Part shown: positions 1 through 4,882 of the stretch, one piece after another
Layout: every line of letters begins with the position of its first letter
Position numbering within the stretch: position 1 is the first letter of the stretch
Notes under the pieces: model-generated
Seen by the model: the letters and a program-made list of their open reading frames with translations, nothing else
Database searches by the model: none
What the model was told of the DNA's origin: nothing
Translations under genes and position numbers: made by a program
Assembly: GCA_947478935.1 (NCBI GenBank)
Contig: CANJXV010000171.1
Coordinates: 1-5,799 of the forward strand
Direction: 5' to 3'
Source of the DNA: Comamonadaceae bacterium
GTDB lineage: Bacteria > Pseudomonadota > Gammaproteobacteria > Burkholderiales > Burkholderiaceae_C
Length of the DNA: 5,799 nucleotides

Positions 1-389
1 CCCGTGCCGCGCGGGCCGCGCACCGCGACGATAAAAGGCCAGTCAAATTTGGCGCGGTAATCGGCGTTGAATTGCTGGATGGCGGCCATCTCTTGCGGCG
101 TGCAGTCCGTCAACCCGGCCTTTTTTTGTTCGTGTTGCGATTCGGCGGTCAGCTTGGACAGCACCAAGCCCTTGCCCGCCAGCTCCGGGTGGGCGCGCAG
201 CAAGGCCAGTTGTGCCTCGCGTCCCGCCCCGTCCAACACACGGCACATGGCGTATTGCAAATGCGCCAGCGATTGAAAAGGCCGCTCGGCCAGCGCTTGC
301 TCGGCAATCCAGTCGGAGTGCTCGTACAAGCCAGCCAGCATGGCCTGCGCTTGCGCCAAAGGGGCGCGGTTGAGTTCGTCCAGCGTCAT
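1..389 (-). CDS. uraD: 2-oxo-4-hydroxy-4-carboxy-5-ureidoimidazoline (OHCU) decarboxylase, 3' end cut by window edge
   Basis: The minus frame starting at ATG 389-387 stays open to the left edge (129 codons). It begins MTLDELNRAPLAQAQ and carries family hallmarks: AHPELAGK at about residues 66-73 (H67 fits the catalytic histidine), LTAESQHEQ at 80-88 with the conserved E-S-x-x-E-Q, AGLTDCT at 91-97, and KFDWPFIVAVRG at 114-125, the equivalent of the usual KFGFPFI(I/V)AVRG. Members are about 160-170 residues long, so roughly 30-40 C-terminal residues lie outside the window. The enzyme decarboxylates OHCU to (S)-allantoin in the cytoplasm, the third step from urate. Its ATG overlaps the puuE stop codon (ATGA, 389-386) and no good Shine-Dalgarno precedes it, so translation is probably coupled to puuE. 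Nothing in the visible part looks broken. Confidence 0.94.
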   Translation of the reverse strand, partial: MTLDELNRAPLAQAQAMLAGLYEHSDWIAEQALAERPFQSLAHLQYAMCRVLDGAGREAQLALLRAHPELAGKGLVLSKLTAESQHEQKKAGLTDCTPQEMAAIQQFNADYRAKFDWPFIVAVRGPRGT

Positions 390-1342
390 GCGGCTTCGCT
401 ATAGGGGTGCACACGGCTCCAGTGCTGCGCCAAGTCCAGGCGGCGGCACACCCAGACATGGTCATGGCTTTGCACATGGTCTAAAAAGCGCTGCAAAGCG
501 GTGATGCGGCCAGGCCGGCCCAGCAAGCGGCAATGCATGCCGATGCTCATCATCTTGGGGGCGTTGTCGCCCTCTGGGTCGCCTTCGGCATAAAGTGCAT
601 CAAAACTGTCTTTCATGTACTGAAAGAACGGGTCGGCATGGGAATAGCCTTGGGGCAGCGCAAAGCGCATGTCATTGCAGTCCAGGGTGTAAGGCACGAT
701 GAGTTGCGGCACCACTGTGCCATCGGTTTTTTGCACCTGCATCCAAAACGGGAGGTCGTCGCCGTAGTAGTCGCTGTCGTAGGCAAAGCCGCCATAGTCG
801 GCCACCAGGCGGCGGGTGCGCGGGCTGTCGCGCCCGGTGTACCACCCCAAAGGGCGCTCGCCACACAAGTCGCGCAGTATGTCCATGGCCTCGCGCATGT
901 GGGCGCGCTCGGTGGCCTCGTCGATGTTTTGGTAATGGATCCACTTCAGGCCATGGCAAGCGATATCGTGGCCAAGCTCTTGAAATGCAGCGCACAACTC
1001 GGGGTGTTTTTGCATGGCGGTGGATACGCCAAACACAGTAAGCGGTAGCTTGCGTTTTTCAAACTCACGCAAGATGCGCCAGACCCCTGCACGCGAGCCG
1101 TATTCGTAAATACCTTCCATGCTGATATGGCGGTCGGGGAAGGCGGCGGGGTTGAACATCTCGGACAAAAACTGCTCGGAACCGGCATCGCCGTGCAGCA
1201 CGCTGTTTTCACCGCCCTCTTCGTAATTGAGCACAAACTGCACTGCTACGCGCGCTTTACCGGGCCACTGCGGGTGTGGGGGCTTGCGGCCATAGCCGAT
1301 CAGATCGCGGGGATAGGGAGCGGTGGAATCGTAATGTGCCAT
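386..1342 (-). CDS. puuE: Allantoinase PuuE (polysaccharide-deacetylase fold, metal-independent)
   Basis: A protein of 318 residues, close to the usual size, that hydrolyses allantoin to allantoate in the cytoplasm. It opens with YPRDLIGYG (residues 10-18) and PPHPQWPGKARVAVQFVLNYEEGGE (21-45), a signature of the PuuE branch. Further landmarks are SMEGIYEYGSRAGVWRIL (74-91), HDIACHGLKW with H130 (125-134), GERPLGWYTGR (161-171), IVPYTLDCNDMRF (215-227) and MSIGMHCRLLGRPGR (265-279). PuuE is described as a NodB-fold allantoinase that works without a metal and is unrelated in sequence to the metal-dependent AllB/DHOase type. I chose ATG 1342 because the homologous start is just ahead of YPRDLIGYG. 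The open frame reaches an upstream TTG at 1396, which would add 18 residues lacking family character. No strong Shine-Dalgarno is visible for either start. It is the first gene of a puuE-uraD unit and diverges from uraH. Confidence 0.96.
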   Translation of the reverse strand: MAHYDSTAPYPRDLIGYGRKPPHPQWPGKARVAVQFVLNYEEGGENSVLHGDAGSEQFLSEMFNPAAFPDRHISMEGIYEYGSRAGVWRILREFEKRKLPLTVFGVSTAMQKHPELCAAFQELGHDIACHGLKWIHYQNIDEATERAHMREAMDILRDLCGERPLGWYTGRDSPRTRRLVADYGGFAYDSDYYGDDLPFWMQVQKTDGTVVPQLIVPYTLDCNDMRFALPQGYSHADPFFQYMKDSFDALYAEGDPEGDNAPKMMSIGMHCRLLGRPGRITALQRFLDHVQSHDHVWVCRRLDLAQHWSRVHPYSEAA

Positions 1343-1381
1343 GCGGCAGATGGTAGCGTTAAAGCAGGGGCGCGGACTAGT

Positions 1382-1418
1382 GGGCGAGACCCGCAAAGCA
1401 CTGATTACACTTTCGCCC
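1382..1418. promoter_or_regulatory. Imperfect inverted repeat in the puuE/uraH divergent intergenic region
   Basis: The 95-bp region between the divergent starts of puuE (1342) and uraH (1438) must hold promoters in both directions. It contains GGGCGAGA (1382-1389) and TTTCGCCC (1411-1418), which match as an inverted repeat at 7 of 8 positions around a 21-bp spacer. Two half-sites about three helical turns apart could suit a LysR- or GntR-type regulator acting on both genes. I found no convincing -35/-10 pair here in either direction. TACACT at 1406-1411 is a possible -10 for uraH without a good -35. The operator role is inference only. Confidence 0.25.
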
Positions 1419-1423
1419 TATTT

Positions 1424-1430
1424 GAGGGGA
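1424..1430 (+). promoter_or_regulatory. Ribosome binding site of uraH
   Basis: GAGGGGA ends 7 nt before ATG 1438. It supports that start, which also places the HIUase signature STHVLDT at residues 4-10, as expected. Confidence 0.65.
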
Positions 1431-1437
1431 ATCGACT

Positions 1438-1791
1438 ATGGGCCTAAGCACCCACGTTTTGGACACCATGCACGGCACCCCGGCAGCCGGTATGGCGGTG
1501 CGTTTGTACAGCGTGCACGGTGAACAGCGCACACTGGTAAAAGAACTGGTGCTCAATAGCGATGGGCGCAACCCCGATGGTCTGTTGTACGAACATGCGG
1601 CGCTGCGTGCGGGGTGCTACCGACTGGAGTTTTCGGTGGCCGACTACTTTCGCCGGCGCGGCGTGGACTTGCCCGAGCCGCCGTTTTTAGACCAGGTGGG
1701 CATCGACTTTGGCATTGCCGATGGCAGCGCCCACTACCACGTCCCGCTACTGGTCAGCCCCTGGAGTTATTCCACCTACCGGGGCTCTTAG
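1438..1791 (+). CDS. uraH: 5-hydroxyisourate hydrolase (transthyretin-like HIUase)
   Basis: A protein of 117 residues, the normal size for a cytosolic bacterial HIUase. It hydrolyses 5-hydroxyisourate, the product of PuuD, to OHCU, the substrate of UraD. All family signatures are present: LSTHVLDTMHGTPAAGM at residues 3-19 (H6 a catalytic histidine), DGRNPDGLL at 42-50 (R44 the catalytic arginine; the usual form is GR-x-DGPLL), PPFLDQVGIDFGI at 81-93, HYHVPLLVSPWSYSTY at 99-114 with the third active-site histidine, and the C-terminal YRGS tetrapeptide that separates HIUases from transthyretins. There is no signal peptide, so it is cytoplasmic. The start is supported by a Shine-Dalgarno. It is divergent from puuE-uraD, which encode the following steps, and ends tail to tail with the lipoprotein gene. 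Confidence 0.97.
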   Translation: MGLSTHVLDTMHGTPAAGMAVRLYSVHGEQRTLVKELVLNSDGRNPDGLLYEHAALRAGCYRLEFSVADYFRRRGVDLPEPPFLDQVGIDFGIADGSAHYHVPLLVSPWSYSTYRGS

Positions 1792-1793
1792 GT

Positions 1794-1817
1794 GCTTGCT
1801 GATGCCGCGCCGCAAGC
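1794..1817. terminator. Short hairpin filling the convergent gap between uraH and the lipoprotein gene (weak candidate)
   Basis: GCTTGC (1794-1799) and GCAAGC (1812-1817) form a perfect 6-bp stem around a 12-nt loop. The hairpin occupies nearly all of the 26-bp gap between the two convergent stop codons. No T-tract follows in either direction, so it is not a typical intrinsic terminator. Its position is the main argument for a role in ending transcription. Confidence 0.3.
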
Positions 1818-2423
1818 CTATTTCTGCCCCTCGGTCAGGCTATCCAATTGAAAGCGCCCGCTCTTGTGCCACAACCAGACCTCGGTGTAGATGATTGGCC
1901 CCATGCGCATGGGCGCCGGGAAAGGTGCTGCCGCGTGCACCATGCGTTCAATTTCGGCCATCACTTTGGGCACCTGTCTCGGCGCGCGCGTCCAGCGCAG
2001 CGCAAGCACTTCGCCGCGCTTGCCAATGTCGAGCTCCAGTACTCCCACGGCTTGCAACATAGGCGGCATCTTGCCGATATAGACGCGGCCAGGGTATTTT
2101 TGGTAGAGATGTTTACCCGCGTCTTTGCGGTAATCGCGCGGATTGCTTGCGCCGGAAACCAGAGTAGGCGGCGCCTCGACAACTTCTGGCTCGGGGGCCA
2201 CGATCACAGCGGGGGCGGGCTCTGGCTCGAGCCCGGGCCGGGCCACGGGTTCGGGGGGCGCAGGCTGGACGGGTGGCGGCGGCACGGGGGGAGCGGGCGG
2301 CATGGGCTTGGGCGGCGCGGCACAACCGGCCAGCCATACAACCAAGCACAGCAAGGCGCCAAGACAAGCACGTTGCCACGTGGGGCTGTGGTCTGGCCAC
2401 CATTTAGCGCGCAATGGCTGCAT
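1818..2423 (-). CDS. Proline-rich lipoprotein with TonB-C-like C-terminal domain, function unknown
   Basis: A 201-residue protein starting at ATG 2423. The N-terminus is a lipoprotein signal: charged residues (R5, K7, R18), a hydrophobic stretch (about 19-32) and lipobox LAGC with C34 as the predicted lipidated cysteine. A35 at position +2 suggests sorting to the outer membrane. Residues 35 to about 90 form a Pro/Ala/Glu/Val-rich spacer like those of TonB and other envelope-spanning proteins. Residues 101-201 form a compact domain: LYQKYPGRVYIGKMPP, a beta-like stretch AVGVLELDIGKRGEVLALRW, APRQVPKVMAEIERMVHAAAPFPAP, and the ending GRFQLDSLTEGQK. Its spacing resembles the TonB C-terminal fold, where homologues are often labelled energy transducer TonB. 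A lipid anchor would be atypical for true TonB, whose N-terminus spans the inner membrane. An earlier in-frame start (2573) would remove the lipobox from the N-terminus and lacks support. It lies inside the purine cluster but has no evident enzymatic role there. Confidence 0.87.
   Translation of the reverse strand: MQPLRAKWWPDHSPTWQRACLGALLCLVVWLAGCAAPPKPMPPAPPVPPPPVQPAPPEPVARPGLEPEPAPAVIVAPEPEVVEAPPTLVSGASNPRDYRKDAGKHLYQKYPGRVYIGKMPPMLQAVGVLELDIGKRGEVLALRWTRAPRQVPKVMAEIERMVHAAAPFPAPMRMGPIIYTEVWLWHKSGRFQLDSLTEGQK
2286..2312 (+). other. Potential G-quadruplex motif within the lipoprotein gene
   Basis: The plus strand shows GGGGGG (2286-2291), GGG (2295-2297), GGG (2304-2306) and GGG (2310-2312), with loops of 3, 6 and 3 nt, which fits the canonical G3-N1-7 pattern. 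It is the template strand of the lipoprotein gene, opposite consecutive proline and alanine codons. Amino-acid composition can explain it, so function is doubtful. Confidence 0.3.
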
Positions 2424-2428
2424 GCATT

Positions 2429-2433
2429 TCCTT
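2429..2433 (-). promoter_or_regulatory. Ribosome binding site deciding the lipoprotein start
   Basis: On the minus strand AAGGA, within AGAAAGGAAATGC, ends 5 nt before ATG 2423. This picks the start that gives a proper lipoprotein signal peptide over the longer open frame from 2573. Confidence 0.7.
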
Positions 2434-2482
2434 TCTATGCTTGTCTCTCTCCAGTATGCCGGGCGGCACGCTTTTGTTTTGT

Positions 2483-3298
2483 ATGCAAAGCCTGATAACC
2501 CGTTTTCTGGATCATCTGGCAGTGGCGCCCGCGGTGTGGGTCCGGGTGCTGGCCACGCGCGGCTCGGTACCACGGGATACCGGCGCCTGGATGGCGGTTT
2601 TTACCGATGGTACTGTAGGAACCATAGGCGGCGGACGGCTCGAACTTGACGCTATCGCCCACGCACAGGCCCTGTTCGCTAACCCCAACGCGGCGCGCGA
2701 TCAAAGCTACGCCTTGGGCCCCAGCCTGGGCCAATGCTGCGGCGGGCATGTGACCCTAGGCTTTGAGCCGGTGCACGCGCAAGACAGGGCCCGGCTGCGC
2801 CAAGCGTTACAAGCTGGGCACCAGCCAGTCGCCCTGTTTGGCGGCGGCCATGTAGGCCATGCGCTGGTGCAGGTGTTTGCGCATTTGCCGCTGGATGTGC
2901 ACTGGATTGACAGCCGCGACGCGCCCTTCCCCGGCACAGTACCAAGCAACGTGCGCTGCGAGCATTCGCAGCCGGTGCAGGACGCAGTGGCCACGCTAGC
3001 GCCGGGTTCGCGCGTACTGATCATGAGCTTTAGCCATGCCGAAGACCTGGACATCGTGGCCGCCTGCTTGCTACGCCAGCGCGCTCGCGCCGACCTGCCC
3101 TTTATCGGCCTTATTGGCAGTAAAACCAAGTGGGCCACCTTCCGCCAGCGCCTGGAAGCGCGCGGCTTTAGCACCCAAGAGTTGGCGCAAGTGACTAGCC
3201 CCATTGGCCTGCCCGGCCTGCGGGATAAGCGGCCCGAAGTGATCGCCGTATCAGTAGCAGCGCAGCTGATGGCCCTGCCCGACAGGCCAGCAATGTAA
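2483..3298 (+). CDS. xdhC: XdhC, xanthine dehydrogenase accessory (Moco sulfuration) protein
   Basis: A protein of 271 residues, normal for XdhC. It binds molybdenum cofactor, promotes its sulfuration and helps insert it into xanthine dehydrogenase, the enzyme that makes urate. The N-terminal XdhC/CoxI domain shows VRVLATRGSVPRDTGAWM (20-37), VGTIGGGRLE (45-54) and LGPSLGQCCGGHV (78-90) with the conserved Cys pair C85/C86. The C-terminal Rossmann-like domain has VALFGGGHVGHALV (116-129), the strong signature FIGLIGSKTKWATFRQRL (207-224), and SPIGLPGLRDKRPEVIAVSVAAQL (239-262). I chose ATG 2483 by family alignment. ATG 2456 and ATG 2414 are in frame but add residues without family character, and no start has a good Shine-Dalgarno. 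The structural genes xdhA/xdhB are not in the window. It is divergent from the lipoprotein gene (59 bp) and lies 53 bp ahead of puuD, probably co-transcribed with it. Confidence 0.95.
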   Translation: MQSLITRFLDHLAVAPAVWVRVLATRGSVPRDTGAWMAVFTDGTVGTIGGGRLELDAIAHAQALFANPNAARDQSYALGPSLGQCCGGHVTLGFEPVHAQDRARLRQALQAGHQPVALFGGGHVGHALVQVFAHLPLDVHWIDSRDAPFPGTVPSNVRCEHSQPVQDAVATLAPGSRVLIMSFSHAEDLDIVAACLLRQRARADLPFIGLIGSKTKWATFRQRLEARGFSTQELAQVTSPIGLPGLRDKRPEVIAVSVAAQLMALPDRPAM

Positions 3299-3316
3299 GC
3301 GCGCAGCGGCACTACC

Positions 3317-3322
3317 TACAAT
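3317..3322 (+). promoter_or_regulatory. Possible -10 box ahead of puuD
   Basis: TACAAT matches the sigma-70 -10 consensus at 5 of 6 positions and lies 29 bp before ATG 3352. No recognisable -35 sits about 17 bp upstream. puuD may therefore have a weak promoter of its own or depend on read-through from xdhC. Confidence 0.22.
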
Positions 3323-3351
3323 TTCTCGCACCACTACCAAAGTACGCCTCC

Positions 3352-4647
3352 ATGGAAACTTATCTGCTCGAATGGGCCAATCTGCTACTGCGCTGGGCGC
3401 ACGTGGTAACTGCGGTGGCCTGGATCGGCGCCTCGTTTTACTTTGTCTTCTTAGATAGCAGCCTGACGCCGCCGGAGGATGAAGGCCTGAAACGCCAGGG
3501 CGTGAGTGGCGAATTGTGGGCTGTGCACGGTGGCGGTTTTTACCACCCGGTGAAGTTTGCGGTGCGTCCGCCCGAGTTGCCAAAGCACTTGCATTGGTTT
3601 TACTGGGAAAGCTACAGCACCTGGCTGACCGGCTTTGCGCTCTTTACTATTTCGTACCTGTGGAACGCCAGTAGCTATCTCATCGACCCCACGCGCATGG
3701 CCTGGTCGCCCACCATCGCCGTGGGCGCTGCGCTGGCATTTTTGGTGGTGTTTTGGCTGGCTTATGACGCGATTTGCCGCCTGTGGGGCCAGCGGCCCGG
3801 TGGCGACCGCATCGTGGGCGCTTTGGTGGCGCTGCTGGTTTGCAGCGCGGCTTGGTTGGCATGCCAGTGGTTTGCCGGACGCGCCGCCTTTTTGCTGTTG
3901 GGTGCGATGCTGGCCACGAGCATGAGCGCCAATGTGTTTTTCTGGATCATCCCCGGCCAGCGCACTGTCATCGAAAGTATCCGCGCGGGTGAGCCGGTGG
4001 ACCCAATCCATGGCCAACGCGGCAAGCAGCGCAGCGTGCACAACACTTATTTCACATTGCCGGTGCTGTTTGCCATGCTGAGCACGCACTACAGCTTTAC
4101 CTACAACCATCCGCACAACTGGCTGGTGCTGATAGGGATGATGGCGGCCGGCGCGGCCATCCGCCAGTTTTTTGTGCTGCGCCACGGCTACAAACTGGGG
4201 CGCAACCCGCACCCCTGGCCTTATGTGGCCGCAGGCCTGGTACTGATTGGCGCGCTGATCGTGGCGATGGCGCCCCCGCTTACGGCGGACGGCACAGCAG
4301 GCGCACCCGATGCGGGGGCTGCGGTCAGCGCACCGGCAATGTCGGCTTCGGGGTCAGGCTCCAATGCGCTTGCAGGTGCTGGAATGGGTGCCGAGCCGAG
4401 CGTCGCCATCAGCTACGCGCAAATCCAGCCGGTCATCGCCCAGCGCTGCTACGGCTGCCACGGCCCGGCCATGCAAATGAAAAATATCCGGCTCGACTCG
4501 GCTGCCTTGCTGGCCCAAAACGCCCAAGCGGTTTACCAACAAGCCGTCGTCCTGCGCGCCATGCCCATGAACAATGCAACGCAAATTACCGAAGACGAAC
4601 GCGCGCTAATTAAAAAGTGGTTTGAAAGCGGCGCGCGAGTAAATTAA
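3352..4647 (+). CDS. puuD: PuuD membrane urate hydroxylase fused to cytochrome c domain
   Basis: A 431-residue inner-membrane protein that oxidises urate to 5-hydroxyisourate. The membrane part, about residues 1-310, is the urate hydroxylase PuuD domain (formerly DUF989) with about eight predicted helices: near 10-34, 88-104, 122-142, 153-173, 177-200, 233-249, 256-276 and 290-308. Histidines likely to be important include H17, H59, H65 and H230. Residues 311-350 are an Ala/Gly/Ser linker. The C-terminal cytochrome c domain has the haem motif CYGCH (C366, C369, H370), with M404 or M406 in AMPMNNATQIT as the likely distal ligand, and ends ALIKKWFESGARVN. In the characterised family, electrons go to the respiratory chain through cytochrome c, so unlike uricase it makes no hydrogen peroxide; the haem domain should be periplasmic. 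Start ATG 3352 gives the usual N-terminus, though no clear Shine-Dalgarno precedes it. Its product feeds UraH. Confidence 0.96.
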   Translation: METYLLEWANLLLRWAHVVTAVAWIGASFYFVFLDSSLTPPEDEGLKRQGVSGELWAVHGGGFYHPVKFAVRPPELPKHLHWFYWESYSTWLTGFALFTISYLWNASSYLIDPTRMAWSPTIAVGAALAFLVVFWLAYDAICRLWGQRPGGDRIVGALVALLVCSAAWLACQWFAGRAAFLLLGAMLATSMSANVFFWIIPGQRTVIESIRAGEPVDPIHGQRGKQRSVHNTYFTLPVLFAMLSTHYSFTYNHPHNWLVLIGMMAAGAAIRQFFVLRHGYKLGRNPHPWPYVAAGLVLIGALIVAMAPPLTADGTAGAPDAGAAVSAPAMSASGSGSNALAGAGMGAEPSVAISYAQIQPVIAQRCYGCHGPAMQMKNIRLDSAALLAQNAQAVYQQAVVLRAMPMNNATQITEDERALIKKWFESGARVN

Positions 4648-4740
4648 GACGTGTAATCCGCGCACGTATCAAACCCTTATAAATGCTTGGGGAATTAAGC
4701 TTTGTAAGTTATGCGTCAGCATATAAAAAAAATAATGGCG

Positions 4741-4811
4741 AATATCCGTTAAATTAATTCTTCAGTTCCTAGGGTAAACCCTAGAAAACCCGTGTTGATT
4801 AATCGGATATT
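4741..4811. repeat. Inverted repeat enclosing the palindrome, upstream of the binding-protein gene
   Basis: AATATCCG (4741-4748) and CGGATATT (4804-4811) are perfect reverse complements. Their centre (4776.0) almost coincides with that of the palindrome at 4769-4784 (4776.5). ATTAAT also occurs on both sides at 4753-4758 and 4798-4803. The right arm lies in the -35/-10 spacer of the predicted promoter, so a protein bound there would contact RNA polymerase. Function is inferred. Confidence 0.5.
4769..4784. promoter_or_regulatory. Perfect 16-bp palindrome, candidate operator or activator site
   Basis: CTAGGGTAAACCCTAG has 7-bp perfect arms around a central AA. With one mismatch the symmetry extends to 4766-4787. 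It ends 10 bp upstream of the predicted -35, with its centre about 53 bp before the probable transcription start. That location suits an activator or a dimeric regulator. It is not followed by a T-tract, so it is unlikely to be the puuD terminator. I do not recognise the regulator. Confidence 0.6.
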
Positions 4812-4823
4812 GCTTCATATACT
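4795..4823 (+). promoter_or_regulatory. Sigma-70-type promoter of the binding-protein gene
   Basis: TTGATT (4795-4800) and TATACT (4818-4823) are separated by exactly 17 bp. They match the -35 and -10 consensus at 4 of 6 and 5 of 6 positions. A start near 4830 would give a leader of about 50 nt before ATG 4883. The rest of the 235-bp AT-rich intergenic region (4648-4882) shows no gene and no convincing terminator after puuD. A 5-bp hairpin at 4649-4667 lacks a T-tract. Confidence 0.6.
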
Positions 4824-4876
4824 TCGGAGTCTTTTTCTAGACCGCGCAGTTATCCACTGCATTTATAACTTCGGAG
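4821..4876 (+). repeat. Direct repeat ACTTCGGAG in the leader of the binding-protein gene; second copy holds the RBS
   Basis: ACTTCGGAG occurs at 4821-4829 and again at 4868-4876, 47 bp apart. In the second copy GGAG (4873-4876) lies 6 nt before ATG 4883 and is the Shine-Dalgarno. The first copy overlaps the end of the -10 box and reaches about the transcription start. No ATG follows it at a suitable distance, so it does not serve a leader peptide. Confidence 0.5.
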
Positions 4877-4882
4877 ATTCTC

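Noticed and set aside
533..1048. Plus-strand open frame of 171 codons across puuE
   Set aside because: It is the complement of puuE, whose conserved motifs run through the same bases. No independent start signal or family features were seen.
1343..1396. Longer puuE from TTG 1396
   Set aside because: The extra 18 residues have no family resemblance, and ATG 1342 lies at the expected distance before YPRDLIGYG.
2419..2426. Palindrome TGCATGCA over the lipoprotein start codon
   Set aside because: At 8 bp it is short, and it is explained by the start codon and the adjoining coding sequence. No symmetry extends beyond it.
1848..2495. Long plus-strand open frame (215 codons) opposite the lipoprotein gene
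   Set aside because: It is antisense to a gene with a good ribosome binding site, lipobox and recognisable C-terminal domain. Its translation is low-complexity Gly/Arg/His-rich with no family features.
3451..4212. Minus-strand open frame of 253 codons across puuD
   Set aside because: It is the antisense shadow of a high-GC gene. puuD on the other strand has clear transmembrane and haem motifs, and the antisense product is rich in His/Gln/Ala with no recognisable domain.
4649..4667. Hairpin ACGTG/CACGT just after the puuD stop as a terminator
   Set aside because: The stem is only 5 bp with a 9-nt loop, and no T-tract follows.
4710..4723. Small inverted repeat TATGC-N4-GCATA followed by an A-run
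   Set aside because: The arms are only 5 bp in an AT-rich region, the A-run is not an oriented terminator tract for puuD, and no promoter spacing supports an operator.
4769..4787. The palindrome as an intrinsic terminator of puuD
   Set aside because: It could form a 6-bp stem with a UAAA loop, but it is followed by AAAACCCG and not a run of T, and it lies over 120 bp past the stop codon, directly before a promoter.
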